DNA of 64,000 nt from Saururus chinensis. Its lineage: Eukaryota; Streptophyta; Magnoliopsida; Piperales; Saururaceae. Of this stretch, positions 1 through 12,857 are shown one piece after another; positions within the stretch are counted from its first letter, which is position 1, and every line of letters starts with the position of its first letter. Made by a program: the position numbers and the translations under genes. Where the stretch lies: contig CP141143.1 of assembly GCA_035235625.1 (NCBI GenBank), forward strand, positions 4,198,501-4,262,500. The letters run 5' to 3'. The notes beneath the pieces are model-generated. The model was not told the DNA's origin. It did not search any database and was given only the letters and a program-made list of their open reading frames with translations.

Positions 1-773
1 TATGCGTATGTTGTATGAGTATGCGTATGGTGGTACGAGTAAATTGTATGACCCTGGATAAGGGTGTTTGTGTAAGTTTGATTTGGTATGATGTTGGCAT
101 GATGGTGCCTTCGGTATGTTTGTGGCACAATGGTGCCTTTGATATGATTGTATGCGTTTGAGCATGTTATGATTATGTTATGTTGACTGCTTCATGTTTG
201 AGTGGCATGACGCATGTGATTATGAACTTGTGAGTTCACTGTTTGGGTTTTCCCCTACTGGGTATTTTCCTACTGAGTATGAAAATACTCACCTTACTAT
301 TTTTTAGCCCCGTTGCACGGGAGGTTTTGCAGGTTGTGCGGAGAGCTCCTGGAGATGGACGCTCGTTTCAGTGGTGGATTGATTCCCGTTGACTCAGGTA
401 TCTGCTTGACTCATTGCGAGTTTGTTTGTGCCACGATTTCCTGTATTGGGTGAGATGAGAAGTTAGATGTTTATTCTGGACTTTCATTTGGATGAGTCTG
501 TGGACTGTTATGGGACTTGTACTCAGGGATGCCTGGGAGAGTGATTTGTATTTAAAAGTCTATGATCATAGCAAATTTATTCGTACGTGTGTTTTCGAGT
601 AGCACCTGATGATATTTACTTTGGCCGTACGATGTTTAACCGTATGATGTTTTAAATTATAAACTGTTTTATCAGGTTTTGGTTTCGTCATTTTTCCTCC
701 AATTTACAAACGTTATATTGCAAAAAAATTTCGTGAATTTTAAGGAAAATGTGTGAAAAATCTCGAGCGTTAC
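1..773 (+). repeat. 3' part of an LTR, cut by the window edge
   Basis: The right edge reads GAGCGTTACA, the usual end of a plant gypsy-type LTR, and immediately beyond it an inverted fragment of another LTR family begins, so this element appears inserted in that one. Around 285-350 there is a run (ACTCACC..., then a short GC-rich stretch) comparable in position and style to the near-3' part of the LTR copies at 23660 and 57430. No open reading frame of note. The left end lies outside the window, so neither the full length nor the target duplication can be judged. Confidence 0.5.
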
Positions 774-2225
774 ATAAACTCATAAGGAAACCTATGCATG
801 CTTAACCCATTCAAAATAATGAATTCTAACTGAAATCACAAGCAAAATCCACCACAAAGCTTAAATCTATCCATGTAAAATTGAACATTCTCATCCACAA
901 CCATGATTTTTCCACACATTAAATTATGACATGAGCACATTCATCACCCATAAATCATACTCATTATAGGAGAACTCATCCCACCATTTTTTTCGTATAA
1001 CATCTCTGCTGGAAACATATTCCAATCACAAGAATTGCCAACATGCACAAGTTCAAGGTACTTCAATATCAATATGCATAACTATCAACCTAATATCATG
1101 CCACAAGACTATACTTAAACACATTCCATAAAATTTTCATCATCAATTCTACACCTCCAGTAGCCTAATATCATCATATAATACCTCTCATAACCATTAG
1201 AATCATCAAATGAAGTCAAACATTGAAATGTGCATAAGTTTCAAAAATAGCAAAAACTGTCGTGTAGCGGTTCAAACGCCCTACAGGGTCGTTCAATCAG
1301 CTATACTGTAAATCAGTCAAAAATGTAGTGTTGCCGTTCTAACGCCCTGGCAGGCCATTCTAACACCAACACAGCAGTTTTGACCTTCTTTATTTCAAAT
1401 TTTAAAACCGAAACACCATGAAAACACCTTCAAATCTTCATCCATAGTACCAAACATTATCAAAAACTCATGAAACCTTCCAGAACAGTAATCTATACCA
1501 TTCTAAAACAAAGCCCTAAAAAATTGGATCAAGAAATTAACATTTACTAATCCCATTATTAAAGCACTAAATCAAATAAATCCATTCCAAATAAACCATA
1601 AAAAATCGAGATTTTACCATAAGAACACTGAGATTTGAAGACCCATTACCTTGTCACTTGTTTAGATTCGGATTTGACATTCACCCTTATTGGAAACCTT
1701 AATCTCCTCTAATCCGGGCCTAATTGGGGAACTAGGCCCTAATTACCTCCTCTCAGCCTATTCCCAAAATGGAAATGGCTCAGCCCTTTCCTTTTATAGT
1801 AGGGTTTTGGGGTGCACTTAATGAACTAATGGGGTGTAAGTAAAATTTTGGGCTAAAAATGGGAATTTTACAAATTTGAGCACTAATTAAATCTGAAAAA
1901 ATTTTAAAAATTTTTGTATGAGCTTAAGTTGATGTCTAGGGCATTTTTGTCTAAAAATTTAAATTTCATCGGTGGGGCCCATAGGGGGGTCCCGCCAAAC
2001 CCTAATTTTTTAAAAAATTAGTAAAAAATCAGAAAAATTCCAAAATTTTAAAATTGACTAAAAATCACTTAAAACTCGTAAATGTAGAGTTAGTTTTGCT
2101 TAAAACATTTAGAAATCTCATTTATCTTAGAAAATCACAGAATTTATATCAGAAAATGCGTAAACCACATATTAACCGATAAATAACATTAAAATAAAAC
2201 CGGTTAAAAAATGAGAGTCCTTACA
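774..2225 (-). repeat. Inverted 5' fragment of LTR family A
   Basis: Read on the minus strand from 2225, this begins TGTAAGGACTCTCATTTTT and continues through the same landmarks as the plus-strand copy that starts at 18375: a GGGTTTGGCGGGAC-like stretch, a CCTCTCAGCC/GGCTGGGAGAGG block, then a segment rich in TTATGTTGATA-like words. The homology stops where the 1-773 element begins. Copies at 18375-24152 and 55731-57918 belong to the same family. No protein-coding capacity; this is LTR sequence only. Confidence 0.75.
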
Positions 2226-5200
2226 CCAATTTTTTAAAAACCTTTTAAAATAAAAGACATGTGATAAATCACGATAATTTTTTTCCTTCTTAAGCACAAA
2301 ATAAATCAATCGATTAATTATCCAAGATGTTATAATTGGGGTTCACAAATACGAATATCAAAATATATAATATTATTACACGTGTCAAAAATTGATAAAT
2401 CACAGGTTAACCCTTTAAGTACAAGTTCATCATCTATTTGAAAATAAACAACCCAGTGAAGTTGGCTTTCACGTCAATAATTATAATTACCTACAAGATT
2501 GCAAAGTAAGAGACTAGATCCTACTAGTGTAATGTCGTCCTCAAACGCCTACCAACGTCCTGATCTCACAATGTGATGTGGATCATGTTACTAACAAGTA
2601 CCTGGACAAGCTAGATGCAGCAAAACCATTGAAAGCCCAGCTAAAGCCCCATCGTCTTTATTTAAGAAACCCAATAATCTAGGAGAAGACCAAAAGCCAA
2701 GTATTAATTGAGCCCAACTACAATGATTCTTTTCCTGGCCTACAACCTTTGGAGTCTCAAGGCCTCATTAATTGAAGTAAGTTGTTGTAGTCTTTCATAT
2801 GTAGTCCACTTAGGGACTTGTTTTAAGACATTTAATATTTTTGGGGACTAGTTTTCACTTTATTTAATGCTGCCTCAAATACTTATACGAATTTAAGCAT
2901 ATATATATAGCTTCCATGTAATGAAATTGCAGTTTTTGGCTTGTTCATCTTAAAATTGTGTTTGGAGTATCAGCAACTCTCATAACCTATCTTCCCTAGC
3001 TATCTCTCCTCAAAGACAGTTTTAGATGCCCTCAAGGTTGGATACCTCAAGCTTAAGGAAGTCGTCACAATCCTTGTGATCTTTCCTCTCAGCGAGTTCT
3101 GTTCAAAGTTCATTATTGTTTTGGCACTCATCTTCTTTCTCTGTGCTGCACATCACAATGTCCCCATCTAAAGAAGTTGCAAACAAACAAGTCTAAACCG
3201 CAACAAAACATCTTCTCCCCATGGAGGAGCGTTCCAAAAGAATAAAAGTATTAATTAGTATTTTTCGGATTGTGCCAACATAACCCGATGTTAATTGCCT
3301 ATGTACTTATCAGACAACATTTCAAATATTTCAACAATATCATATCCATGCATAGTTCTGCCTAAAACTATACTATTATAAGAAACATAACATCATATGT
3401 GCAATGCTTAAGTATTTTCAACCAACCTACATTTTATGCAAGTCTTTTAATCATTTCACTTGTTCTAATTAAACAAACAATATTATTCATTATCTCTCGA
3501 ACCATGTTCGATAATTAATATCCTCGTCTAATCCCAATGACAGACAGACTCATCAGATGTTAGCCTAAGTGACAAATGATACACTCATCATAGACCAACC
3601 TCAAAGGTAAATCCATGATGAAAACCCTAGAATCCACCAGGCCCCTCGAATCCACCAAGAAGTATCATCACCCATCCTAGTCCATAAAGGACTTAACCGG
3701 AGTGAAAAAGGCATGACCCACAACTGCATCTAAACAAAAGTGGCGAAAAAAACCAGCCAAGTAGGATGTCAGTTAATCCAAATATATGTACACTAAATGA
3801 TCCTCATATATCGAAAGTGAGCCTAGCTCATGCAGAACTTCCTCCAATAGGGAGGTGCAACTATACGGTCAAATCAGTAGCTCATTAATATAGCTAAAAC
3901 TCAGAAAACCATTATGAACCTCATCTTGCTCATCAATAAGCCAGGATTTTAAATGATTATTTTAAACCTTATTATTCCCTTTTAGACTAAGGTTCAAAAC
4001 TTGAAACTGTCATCGGTTCATCAACTAAGACAAATCGTCAAGTCAAAGGCTTTGTTCACTCTATGAACTAGTTGAGGTATTTTAGTCTTTATCTTGATTA
4101 GGTATTCCCACTTAATCCAAAACTATCTAACTCCATTGATTAATCTTTCATTAATCTTAAGTTAATAATAAATTCTTATCACAACAACAATAGTAATTAT
4201 CAAAATAAAGAACAACATAAATAATACAGACCCCCACAAGTCTAAGAAAATCATAATATCAAGAATCAAACCTGATAATGATATTAAAAATGTTCAAGCT
4301 CTTGAGCCCTAACTAACCCTCCTCGGGTTAACTAATTAAATCTTTATGAAACTTGTCATAATATACATAAAGGCATTAAGGTAATTATCCTACATATTAA
4401 GGAAGAATGTCAACTGTTATGGCTATCTAAATAAGAAGCTAAATAAAGAAACCAAAAGTTCTAATGATGGGATAGTTGGATGCATGCATCGGGAAGCGGA
4501 TGTACTCAATTGGTCACTCATAAGGTTCATATCACTTGTGATGTTGGGCATTGCACATACCTAAGGGAATTGGTGAGTAGGTGCTCTAAGAGATTGGTTG
4601 CCTTGCCCCTTATTAAGGTCAAATGGCCATGGTTTGTTGTTTTGGCAAGATATTTGGCTCGAGGTCTTTGCTAAACTCGAGATAGTGTAAAATGATTTTA
4701 CATTGTCTTGGCAAGATCTCACCATGATCTATGTGAGATAGCTAAGATCTATATAAGATACATGCATGAGATTATAAAGACAAAGCTATGATTATAATGA
4801 GCATGAGAATGACGAGATGAGAGACATACGAGACATTAATATATCATTAGATTTTCTATTTAATTAATTCTCGATCTTATTTCATTCGGTTTACTAATGC
4901 CTATATTTTGTATCGCCACCTATATCTTGTATCGCATTGGGTTTTCTTCCTAAACAATGATTATATTTACTTTCATGATCTACATCATCATCAAATAGTA
5001 TATACTCAACTTATTTTACGTAATTTATGTTATATGATGAATTTATAATTATTTAATATTAATATTTATTTTTATAGATAATAATATATATTTCTTCCTA
5101 TCACCCAGATGATTGAGATTCTTTTACATGATCTCTTCAAGATTTCTTCAAGTTCTCACTGAAATATTGTCTCTTTCGCTTATTGAGACGATACAGAGAT

Positions 5201-6197
5201 TTGAGACGACGAACTATGCTATGGGCTTGATCATTCCGCAAAGCTTAATAGATAAGTTACTATTGAACTTAGAAAAGAATGGTAAACAAAAAACTACATT
5301 GTGAGGTACTGACATTAAATGCTAAATGGAATAGTAAAATGAACGTCAATAGAGAACTTAACAGCAAACTGAAGAGTAAATAACGAACTAATCTATTCAC
5401 TTTGACATTTAATTCATTATTTGGTGTTTAATTCATTGTTTATCATTCAGTTCATCGTTTGTTTTTCAACTCATTGATTCACTTGTTGTTTTTATTCACT
5501 TTGTTGCTCACTTTTTATTCATTGTTAATTGTTCAGTTTGTTGTTTAATGCTTAGTTAGTTATTTGGCTTTGTAGTTCAGAGTTCATTGGTCTTGATCTC
5601 TGAGCCGGTTGCCCAAGAGTAATCGATGAAGTTGGGAAGAGGTTTGCTCTTGTAGTTGGCGGACAAGCTTGTGCTCTTCATCTTTCTACTCTACTGATAA
5701 GATGAAAGGAAGGTGATAAAGAGAAGGAGAATTAATGAACGGGTATTTTTTCTCTCCCAATTAGGGTTTCTATTAGGACAGTACATTCAAAATAATTTTG
5801 GGTATAATTTATGAAAAGTAAATGAACTGTTTGAAGCCACCATCTCTCTCCCTAAAAAGAGGTTTTAGTTTTCAGTTTCCCAAAAATTGTCACATGAATC
5901 ACCACATGGAACTCACCATTTCTTACAAGATGAAAGTAATTTTAATTAAAATGCTTTCAAACCTCATCAACCCTTTGTACATGCTTTTAATTAAAATGTC
6001 AACTAAGGATCAAGGTCCAGTACCCCGTAAACATGCCATATAAAAAATTGAAAATGTATGGAGATTGCGGGCAAACAAGTGGCTTGATAGGTTGGGGGTG
6101 GGGATAAACTAAATTGGTCCAATGGTCCTAACCAATGGGCCCCACCCCAGCATGTCAATATGCTTGTGTGCTTGTTGGGTTTATGAAAAGAGTCTCG
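2226..6197. other. Intergenic, no gene recognised
   Basis: AT-rich DNA with only short random open frames. About 2540-3250 looks LTR-like: it has a TATATATATAG box near 2900 followed by a CAAG-rich leader, but I could not find a partner LTR or target duplication. About 5330-5570 is a degenerate low-complexity stretch of TTCATTGTTT-type words. Nothing in either strand resembles a known protein domain. Confidence 0.5.
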
Positions 6198-6387
6198 TTT
6201 ATATAAGCTCAAGCTCATATACGCCTACATGAGCCCAGGTTCTATGAGCCGTCGGATTTATATTCAACGACCCATAATATTCATGGGTTTAAATGTCCAT
6301 GAGTATTATGGGCTGCCGGATGTAAATCCGACAGCCCATAGAGCCCGGGCTCACGTAGGCGTATATGAGCCTGGGCTCATATAAATT
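6198..6387. mobile_element. Foldback (hairpin) MITE-like element
   Basis: Two arms of roughly 85 bases form a near-perfect inverted repeat. The left arm (from about 6198) runs TTTATATAAGCTC...CATATACGCCTACATGAGCCC and on to CCCATAATATTCATGG; the right arm (ending about 6387) is its reverse complement with scattered mismatches. Only about 10 bases form the loop. No coding capacity. The long arms and tiny loop fit a non-autonomous foldback element. A clear target duplication is not visible. A weaker relative may lie in SET-gene intron 6 near 43727-43930. Confidence 0.75.
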
Positions 6388-8467
6388 TTTTCCTTATGAA
6401 AAAGCTAAAAACAAAAGAGAAGTTTTATTGAAATGGGACATTGGGAGGGGTTAAATGCTAAATATTGTAAAACTCCTTTCACCGTGATATTGTGAAAAAG
6501 CCATAAGATGAAAATATCATTTACCTCTCAGCAAAAAATTAAAATCATAGCCAACCATTTTAAAAACCCTCACTCTTGTGGCTTTTTCACTATACAATAA
6601 TATCCTCACAACAAAAATACTCATAAAAGCTCAGATAAGAGTTTTGATTAGACTTAACAAATGGGCCTTACACAAATTTCACATGGGCTTACTTATGTAG
6701 ACTAATTAAAATTCATGTGTAAGTTTTATATGTGTGTTTTTAATGTGATTTTTTTTCCTTCTTAGTTGATGTTGTGCCACCCCTGTAAGTTTTAGATGTG
6801 TATTTTTAATGTAAATATTATTTTCCTTCTTAATTGCTGTTGTGCCACCCCTCTTTATAGTCATTGACATATGTTGGTGCCAACCTAACACACCACACGT
6901 GGGGTGGACATGCCCCACATGCATGTTTCTTAGTCTATCTCATACTCTCAAAGTCAGATTCACATAGTCCTTCGTGGCTTTAAATTCGTCTAGCCTGGCC
7001 GAGCCTTATCAAATGAAAGGTGATATAGTATCATTATCTTAAAGTACTTTTTTAGTATGGCTCACTTAACACTAACAAGGCCATTTTCTCACATTCCTAG
7101 TTATTTGAAGCTAGCCAACACAAAATGCAAACGAGTAACCATGAAACCAGCTCCTAAAATTTAACACTGCAACATGCTACCAAAGTAAAGATCGAAACGA
7201 GCACTGAAACTAGAAATCGAAACATATAAGCTTTGGTGTTGTGTCGGTGCTTGTTTTGTTGTCTCATTTCAATATAACCTGACTTGGTGTATGGTTTTCT
7301 AAGTGGACACCTCCCCAAGTTATCTTTTCCCAACCGCTAAACTAGACAATGAATTTGGACAATAAAACTTGTAAACAAGATTAACGAGGAAATAAGCTCA
7401 TTAAATGAGCAAATGAAACATGTTATAAAAATAGTCACTCCAAAACTAGACATCGAATTATGCACCAAAACAAGATATCAAAATAAAAAAGTTTCAGTGC
7501 CTTGTTTTTGTACCAATTTGGAAGTCGTTTCGGTGGTATGTTTTAGTAGGTTCTTTGAGTGTCAAATTTTGGGAGCTTTTTTATGATTAATATAATTTAT
7601 AATTTGTGATAGACTAATTTCTATTAAGAAATGAGAAAAATTATCTAGTTGGTGTTTAAGTGGGGGCCCACTTAGAAATCACGAGAAAACGATTCTCATA
7701 TTACTTCTCATATGATAGGGCTTTACAAGGCAAATTCAACATGCATGAATAATAATTCTAAGAGCATAAGATACACCCCCACAACCTTTGTAGAAGCGGG
7801 AAAAAGTTATCAAATATAGGGCCCACCCCACAAACATAGGGACGGTCACTACATGCATGTAAGGATACTAATGAGCTGAACTGAGTCAGCTTGAGTTTGA
7901 AATTTTACTTTGAGTTCAAGTCCAAGTATAGTCGCATTAGCTTACGAGCCGACTTAGTTTTGTAATTGGTAGTTGCAATATCATTATATAATATATTACA
8001 TTAGTGGAATAAAATTTAGGACTCCTGATACATGAACCCACTTAATAACCTTGCCCATATATATGGTTTGGATTAGAAAATTAAATAAACTAATTTTAAT
8101 TGTTTTTGATTTTCTAAACTATTAACACAAGATGGAATGAGCATATAATATGTTCTAATTAGTTTAAATTTATAGAAGTAAAAATGGTCATAATTCTCAT
8201 GTGATATATTTTTACCTATTTTTTATGACAAAAAGATTGAAGTAGTCATACATGAAAAAAGTTTAAAAAAATATATGATGAAAGCAGTTAAAACCTAAAA
8301 CTTGAAAGACATGAAATATACATATTGATTCACGAACATATTTAAAATATAATATAGATACTAGGAATGCAATTTTTTTTAACTTTAAGATGAGCCGCAC
8401 AAATATATGCATGATTGAGTCAAGCTTATCTAATTTCAAGTTTAAATAGTATGCGCCGAGCCGAGTT
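6388..8467. other. Intergenic, no gene recognised
   Basis: No coding signal. It contains one imperfect direct repeat of about 65 bases in two copies (near 6717-6782 and 6785-6850), each ending in a TTGTGCCACCCCT motif. Otherwise AT-rich unique-looking DNA. Confidence 0.5.
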
Positions 8468-8535
8468 GAGTCGAACTTGTTAGCTAAGCCAATTTGAGTC
8501 GAGCTTGTTAGCTAAGCCAATTTGAGTCGAGCTTA
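8468..8535. repeat. 28-bp tandem repeat, about 2.4 copies
   Basis: The unit GAGTCGARCTTGTTAGCTAA followed by GCCAATTT occurs at 8468-8495 and 8496-8523, with a third partial copy to 8535. Only one base differs between the two full units (A/G), so the array is young compared with its surroundings. Confidence 0.85.
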
Positions 8536-8835
8536 TTTTAGGATCCTTAAATGTAGATTTCATTTTTAAGAAAAAAAAGTGAGAAAATTATTTTAAAACA
8601 AAAAAAAAGTGATTTGGGCCATTGACATTGAGCGTGAAAGGATTTTTTTTCTCTTTCTTGTTAATTTTTTTTTCTTAGAAATGACTTTTTCCTAAAATAA
8701 TTTCTTCTAAAAAAAATTTATTTTTCTAGCACCCCTAACATGCACTATATGGCCTTAAGTTACTATAGTAAAATAATTTTAAACTCTTCATATTTGACTT
8801 GAATTTGACAAACTATTAAAACTTTTTACCTTGTA

Positions 8836-8935
8836 CTCCATCTATCCTATATTAAATATTTTTTGGTATTTTGAAATAAATTAAATTTAGATAATTTTAA
8901 AACTAAATATGACACTTAATATAAGACAAAGAGAG
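8836..8935. mobile_element. Stowaway-like MITE
   Basis: A 100-bp AT-rich element with terminal inverted repeats of the CTCCCTCCGTCC type (left CTCCATCTATCCTATATTAA, right ...TTAATATAAGACAAAGAGAG). It is flanked on both sides by the dinucleotide TA, the target duplication of Tc1/mariner-derived Stowaway elements. Non-coding and non-autonomous. Confidence 0.75.
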
Positions 8936-9222
8936 TATTAGAAAAATTCTTACCTTGCTATTAGTGCATTCCATTAAGCTTCCACACAGCCATCCTAGTT
9001 TATATGTCTCCTCTCCTTCACCTCGCATTCATGTGCAATTTATGTCAAGCCCCTTCCTTTCTCATCCATTTAATATGTTTTCCCTTATTTTCATTATTCC
9101 CTCTAATATCTCCTCTGATCTAAATGTAGAAGTGCTGATAGTCTTGAAACTTACCTAGTAGCCATGGGGATTTTCTTAGTTTGAATCCTCAGCTAGTTGT
9201 CTCAGTTTCAAAGAATATTATA

Positions 9223-9423
9223 TTCCTTCTATTTTAAAATAATAATTTTATTTGACAAAAAAGCTTATTTCATATTAATAATTCTACTTTGTTAAATTTA
9301 AATAGTTAAGTACTTAAAAAATAATATCATTAAGCTTATTTTTTCATCTCTTAGATGTAAATTTTACTATTTAATAAAAATTATTATTTTTTCGAATATA
9401 ACTATTAATATGAGATAGAAGGG
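9223..9423. mobile_element. MITE-like element, about 200 bp
   Basis: Ends resemble degenerate Stowaway termini (left TTCCTTCTATTTTAAAATAA, right ...TTAATATGAGATAGAAGGGG). The interior (AATTTTATTTGACAAAAAA, GTTAAATTTAAATAGTTAAG and so on) is shared with the element at about 10306-10500, which shows that both belong to one dispersed family. No coding capacity. Confidence 0.6.
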
Positions 9424-10305
9424 GCATTTTATATGTCAACTATTCCGCTTTATTTTCATATATCTTTTTGTCTTGCAAATTAAGCCAAAAATCTAATATA
9501 GGGATTTAAGAAAAACGCCTTCAAAATATCATAACTCTTGTGTGATAAGCTTGTTTCGCCAAAAAAAGATCGATTATGACGTGTAGAAAACATTCTTGAT
9601 AAGTGATATATGCCGACTTGCGATTGCATTGACTTTTGTGTGCTGGACTTATATGCTTGGGTTGGTCTCTAATCACTTCAATCAGCGGCAGATGCGAACA
9701 GAAATCGGAGGCCCCAGTACAGCCCATGTGCGCACCCATGTGCTATTTTGAAAGAATGAGGAAACCGGGGTAGACATACGTAAGGGACGAGGAAGGCATG
9801 CACAACAGAGAAAGGAAGAACTGGGAGCCCATGCCTTGGTAGTTGGTACCTGGTAGCTAGGCAGGAGAAGATATTGCTGCACGGAACATGATTCACATGC
9901 CCCAGTCACCGAACGAAAAGACTGTTTTGTTTCATCTTTGGATGGGCGTCCACTCAGTACTCCACGTCAAAGGGAAGACATGTTGCTTTGAGTGAAAAAA
10001 CAACTACGAAGACTAGAATTAAAAGTCAGGCTCAGCAGCGTGGATGTTGAACAGTGCCGAGCTTGGTAGAAAAAGGAGGAAGTTTAACAATAACTAATAA
10101 TTGAGTACGTAGATGATGGCCACATTCCAAATATGTGGCATAGATGACCTGATAGGACTTGTCCATCCTGACCGAGTGACTGGGTATGGCCGTATGGGAC
10201 TTAGAGGCCCGGCCGTGACCATACGACATAGAATTCTAACACGCTATACAAAGGGAACTATGTCATATTGGGCTCTAATAACAAGGTACTTAAAACAATT
10301 TAATA

Positions 10306-10500
10306 TAATATTTTTTTTCTTAAATTAATAATTTTATTTGACAAAAAAATTTATTCTATATTAATTAATAGTTCTATTTTGTTAATTTTAAGTAGTTGAG
10401 TACATAAAACAGAGTATTATAAACTTATTTTTTTTCTTTTAATGTGTCATTTAATAAAAATTACTATTTTTTAAATATAATTATTAATATTAGACGAAAA
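10306..10500. mobile_element. Second copy of the 9223 MITE-like family
   Basis: Internal blocks AATAATTTTATTTGACAAAAAA, GTTCTATTTTGTTAATTTTA and TTTAATAAAAATTACTATTTTT align in order with 9223-9423. The outer termini are decayed, so the borders are approximate. Confidence 0.55.
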
Positions 10501-12240
10501 AGCCTATTTATGTATCATGTTAGTGCATACTAACGATGCTCTTGTCTCAAGTTGGTCAGAAAAATATTTCCGGATATATATGATATTGTGATCATATGAT
10601 TATCTCCATCCCTGACAAAATCAACAGACTTGTCTTTCTCCGGTCTCAAATAATGCATGCCCTCCACCGCCAATATGAATTAATTGATTGTCCTCTGTGA
10701 TCTACTACCAGGGTGGATGAATGGGTGTATCCATGCATGTTCCATGATACAGCTGCAAGTGCGCATGACAGCAACTACTTGGTGGAACCAAACACATGAA
10801 CTCGGTGTGGGGGGATAAATGAAGGAAAATGCATCTGGCTGTCTAACAAATCCACTTAGTTCCGACAAATTTTATATATTTTGTAAGATCATGTGAGAGC
10901 TAAAGGAGAGACAATTAATAGTGGGGAGAAGGAGACATGGACTTGGAAGCTGAAATCGCAACAGGCACCGGAGGCCAAGAAAGCCTCCTGGGAATTGCAT
11001 TGGACCCACGAGCATCCGTACGACACCGACAACAGCAACTCCCAAATCCATTGTCTTTCTTTGTTTCTCCATTTTTTTCAGACACAACATACGAAGAGCC
11101 TCTAATGCATAATCGAGAAAAACTCCGGGGACTTTTCTGGCAAAGGCGAACCATTGGAACTTGGGGCCTGCTAAAACTGCCAACTTTCAACATTCAGTTG
11201 AATACTACATGCTACTGTGTATATAATTTACTTTTGTCATTGTTTATTCTGCTGTAGTTTTACGACGAAGGTGGGACTCGGGAGTGGGAAGGAGTAAGAA
11301 ACTAAGAATAATGGATGTGAAACCCAACATTGACCAGGAACACAAATCATTAATGCGGAGTCCAACATCTCTGCAGAGTACGATGTGTTGGAGGGAGATG
11401 GTTGTGCTACTTTACCTTTTATTTTATGATTCAAGTCATTTCATTTTGGGATAATAAAAAACCAAAGCCCAGCCCTGCTGTTTCTTTGAGCATTGACCAG
11501 AGTGTAGAGGGGAGCTATGGAACTCGCCAAGCACAGCACAAAGTCCTTACTCTAATTAATTCCTCTGAAGTTTAATTAAATGGAGTAGTAGTTATAGATT
11601 TTTTTATTTAGATATTGCGTTAGCAATGATTGAATATTCATACACTGCTACTGAATAATGCTTAAGAGCAGTCGTTTTCTCTCTCAACTGTACATCGAAC
11701 CTGCAATCAGCCCCATTCGAACAGTACATATAATATTCGAGTTAACAATCATTGAACCTCACTCTTCTGTCGTTATTAATTGCTGCAAACCATCTTTCTT
11801 CTTTGTTACCAACTAGTGAAAAAACACCCCACAAGCAGTTCGCGCGAGTTCTTTTGAGATGTCGGTGTCCTCCAGTAACCCTTAAATATCTCGGTTTTTT
11901 TTAAGGGCGTGTCTGCGACTAGTGTTTCAAATCAATCCTAATTGGGGCACCATGACATCTCAGGTATGTGATCTCACTGTCACATAGAACAAGGAGATTA
12001 GTGCAGGCAGTCATTCAACACCACAAAATCCATCTTGTAATTTCTAATCACAGGATTAGCAAGATCATTAGTTATGTAGGCAAATATGCAAAATGCATGT
12101 GCATGATCATGTACATTGATTGACACACACGGTAAAAAAAACAGAGCCCAAAAAAAGTTCAAACGGGATGGGGTGGGGAGGAGGTGCTGGCGTTTTCAAG
12201 GCCCAGCAGAGTCGCCACCGGAGCTGTCTGCTTGCCCAAC
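10501..12240. other. Intergenic, no gene recognised
   Basis: Several overlapping open frames of 60-106 codons lie at about 10870-11260 on both strands, but none has a recognisable domain, a signal peptide or a splice structure that extends it, and the overlap on both strands suggests chance. The region 11580-12100 is featureless. This is the distal upstream side of the peptide gene that starts at 12858. Confidence 0.4.
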
Positions 12241-12275
12241 AAAGTCGCGACACTGCGCGTGAAGGGCCGGCGACC

Positions 12276-12709
12276 CACGTGTCAACCTTGCTCCACGTCA
12301 CCCGCCCTGTCAGTCCCGATGCCGACGGCCACGTGGAGTTGCGGGGGCTGCGGCAGACTCGCGACAAAAGCGTCCGCCTCCCTGCCCCGAAACGCCAACT
12401 CCTCGCACCCGTCTCATTAACTCCCCACCGGGGCCCACATGTTTTTCTCCTCTACGACGTGGCGCATTTATTACCCTTACTTAATGCCACATCTGCTGCA
12501 ACCTTTGCGCAGTGGAAGTTCATAATATCATGCAGCTCCAGACAAATCGAAAAAAAAAGAGAGCTAAATGTGGGCCCTGTGAACTTGGACCCACCATCCC
12601 TAGACGGACTGTCCAATCACCGATGGCCACGTAGGAGTGTGTGGACCCATGCCTCGGCGGAATGCTCTGTGCATTTATTTCCGTGGCTGCTGCGCCAGGG
12701 TTATATATA
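12276..12709 (+). promoter_or_regulatory. Putative promoter of the RGF-like peptide gene
   Basis: A locally GC-rich block carries several ACGT-core motifs of the kind bound by bZIP and bHLH factors: CACGTG at 12276-12281 and 12330-12335, CACGTC at 12294-12299, ACGTGG at 12457-12462 and CACGTA at 12628-12633. A CCAAT word lies near 12612. A TATA box, TTATATATAC, lies at 12701-12710, about 150 bases before the start codon, which leaves a plausible 5' leader of about 120 bases. The motifs are seen directly; their use is inference. Confidence 0.6.
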
Positions 12710-12857
12710 CGCTAGACGAAGCTACCCAAAGAAAGCTGCTCTTTGTTCACTTCACCCTCTCCAACAAAGCATCTAAAGCCTCCACCCTTTTTCTGCTCCA
12801 TCGTCCATCATTCTTTCTGTTCTTTCTGTCATATCCAAGGCTGCCTGATTAACAGCA

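Noticed and set aside
10872..11257. Overlapping open frames of 70-106 codons on both strands
   Set aside because: No domain or signal peptide, no plausible splice partners, and the same DNA is open in several frames.
12120..12776. 218-codon plus-strand open frame
   Set aside because: It spans the GC-rich promoter, TATA box and 5' leader of the RGF-like gene. The composition is explained by the promoter block, other frames overlap it, and no domain is recognisable.
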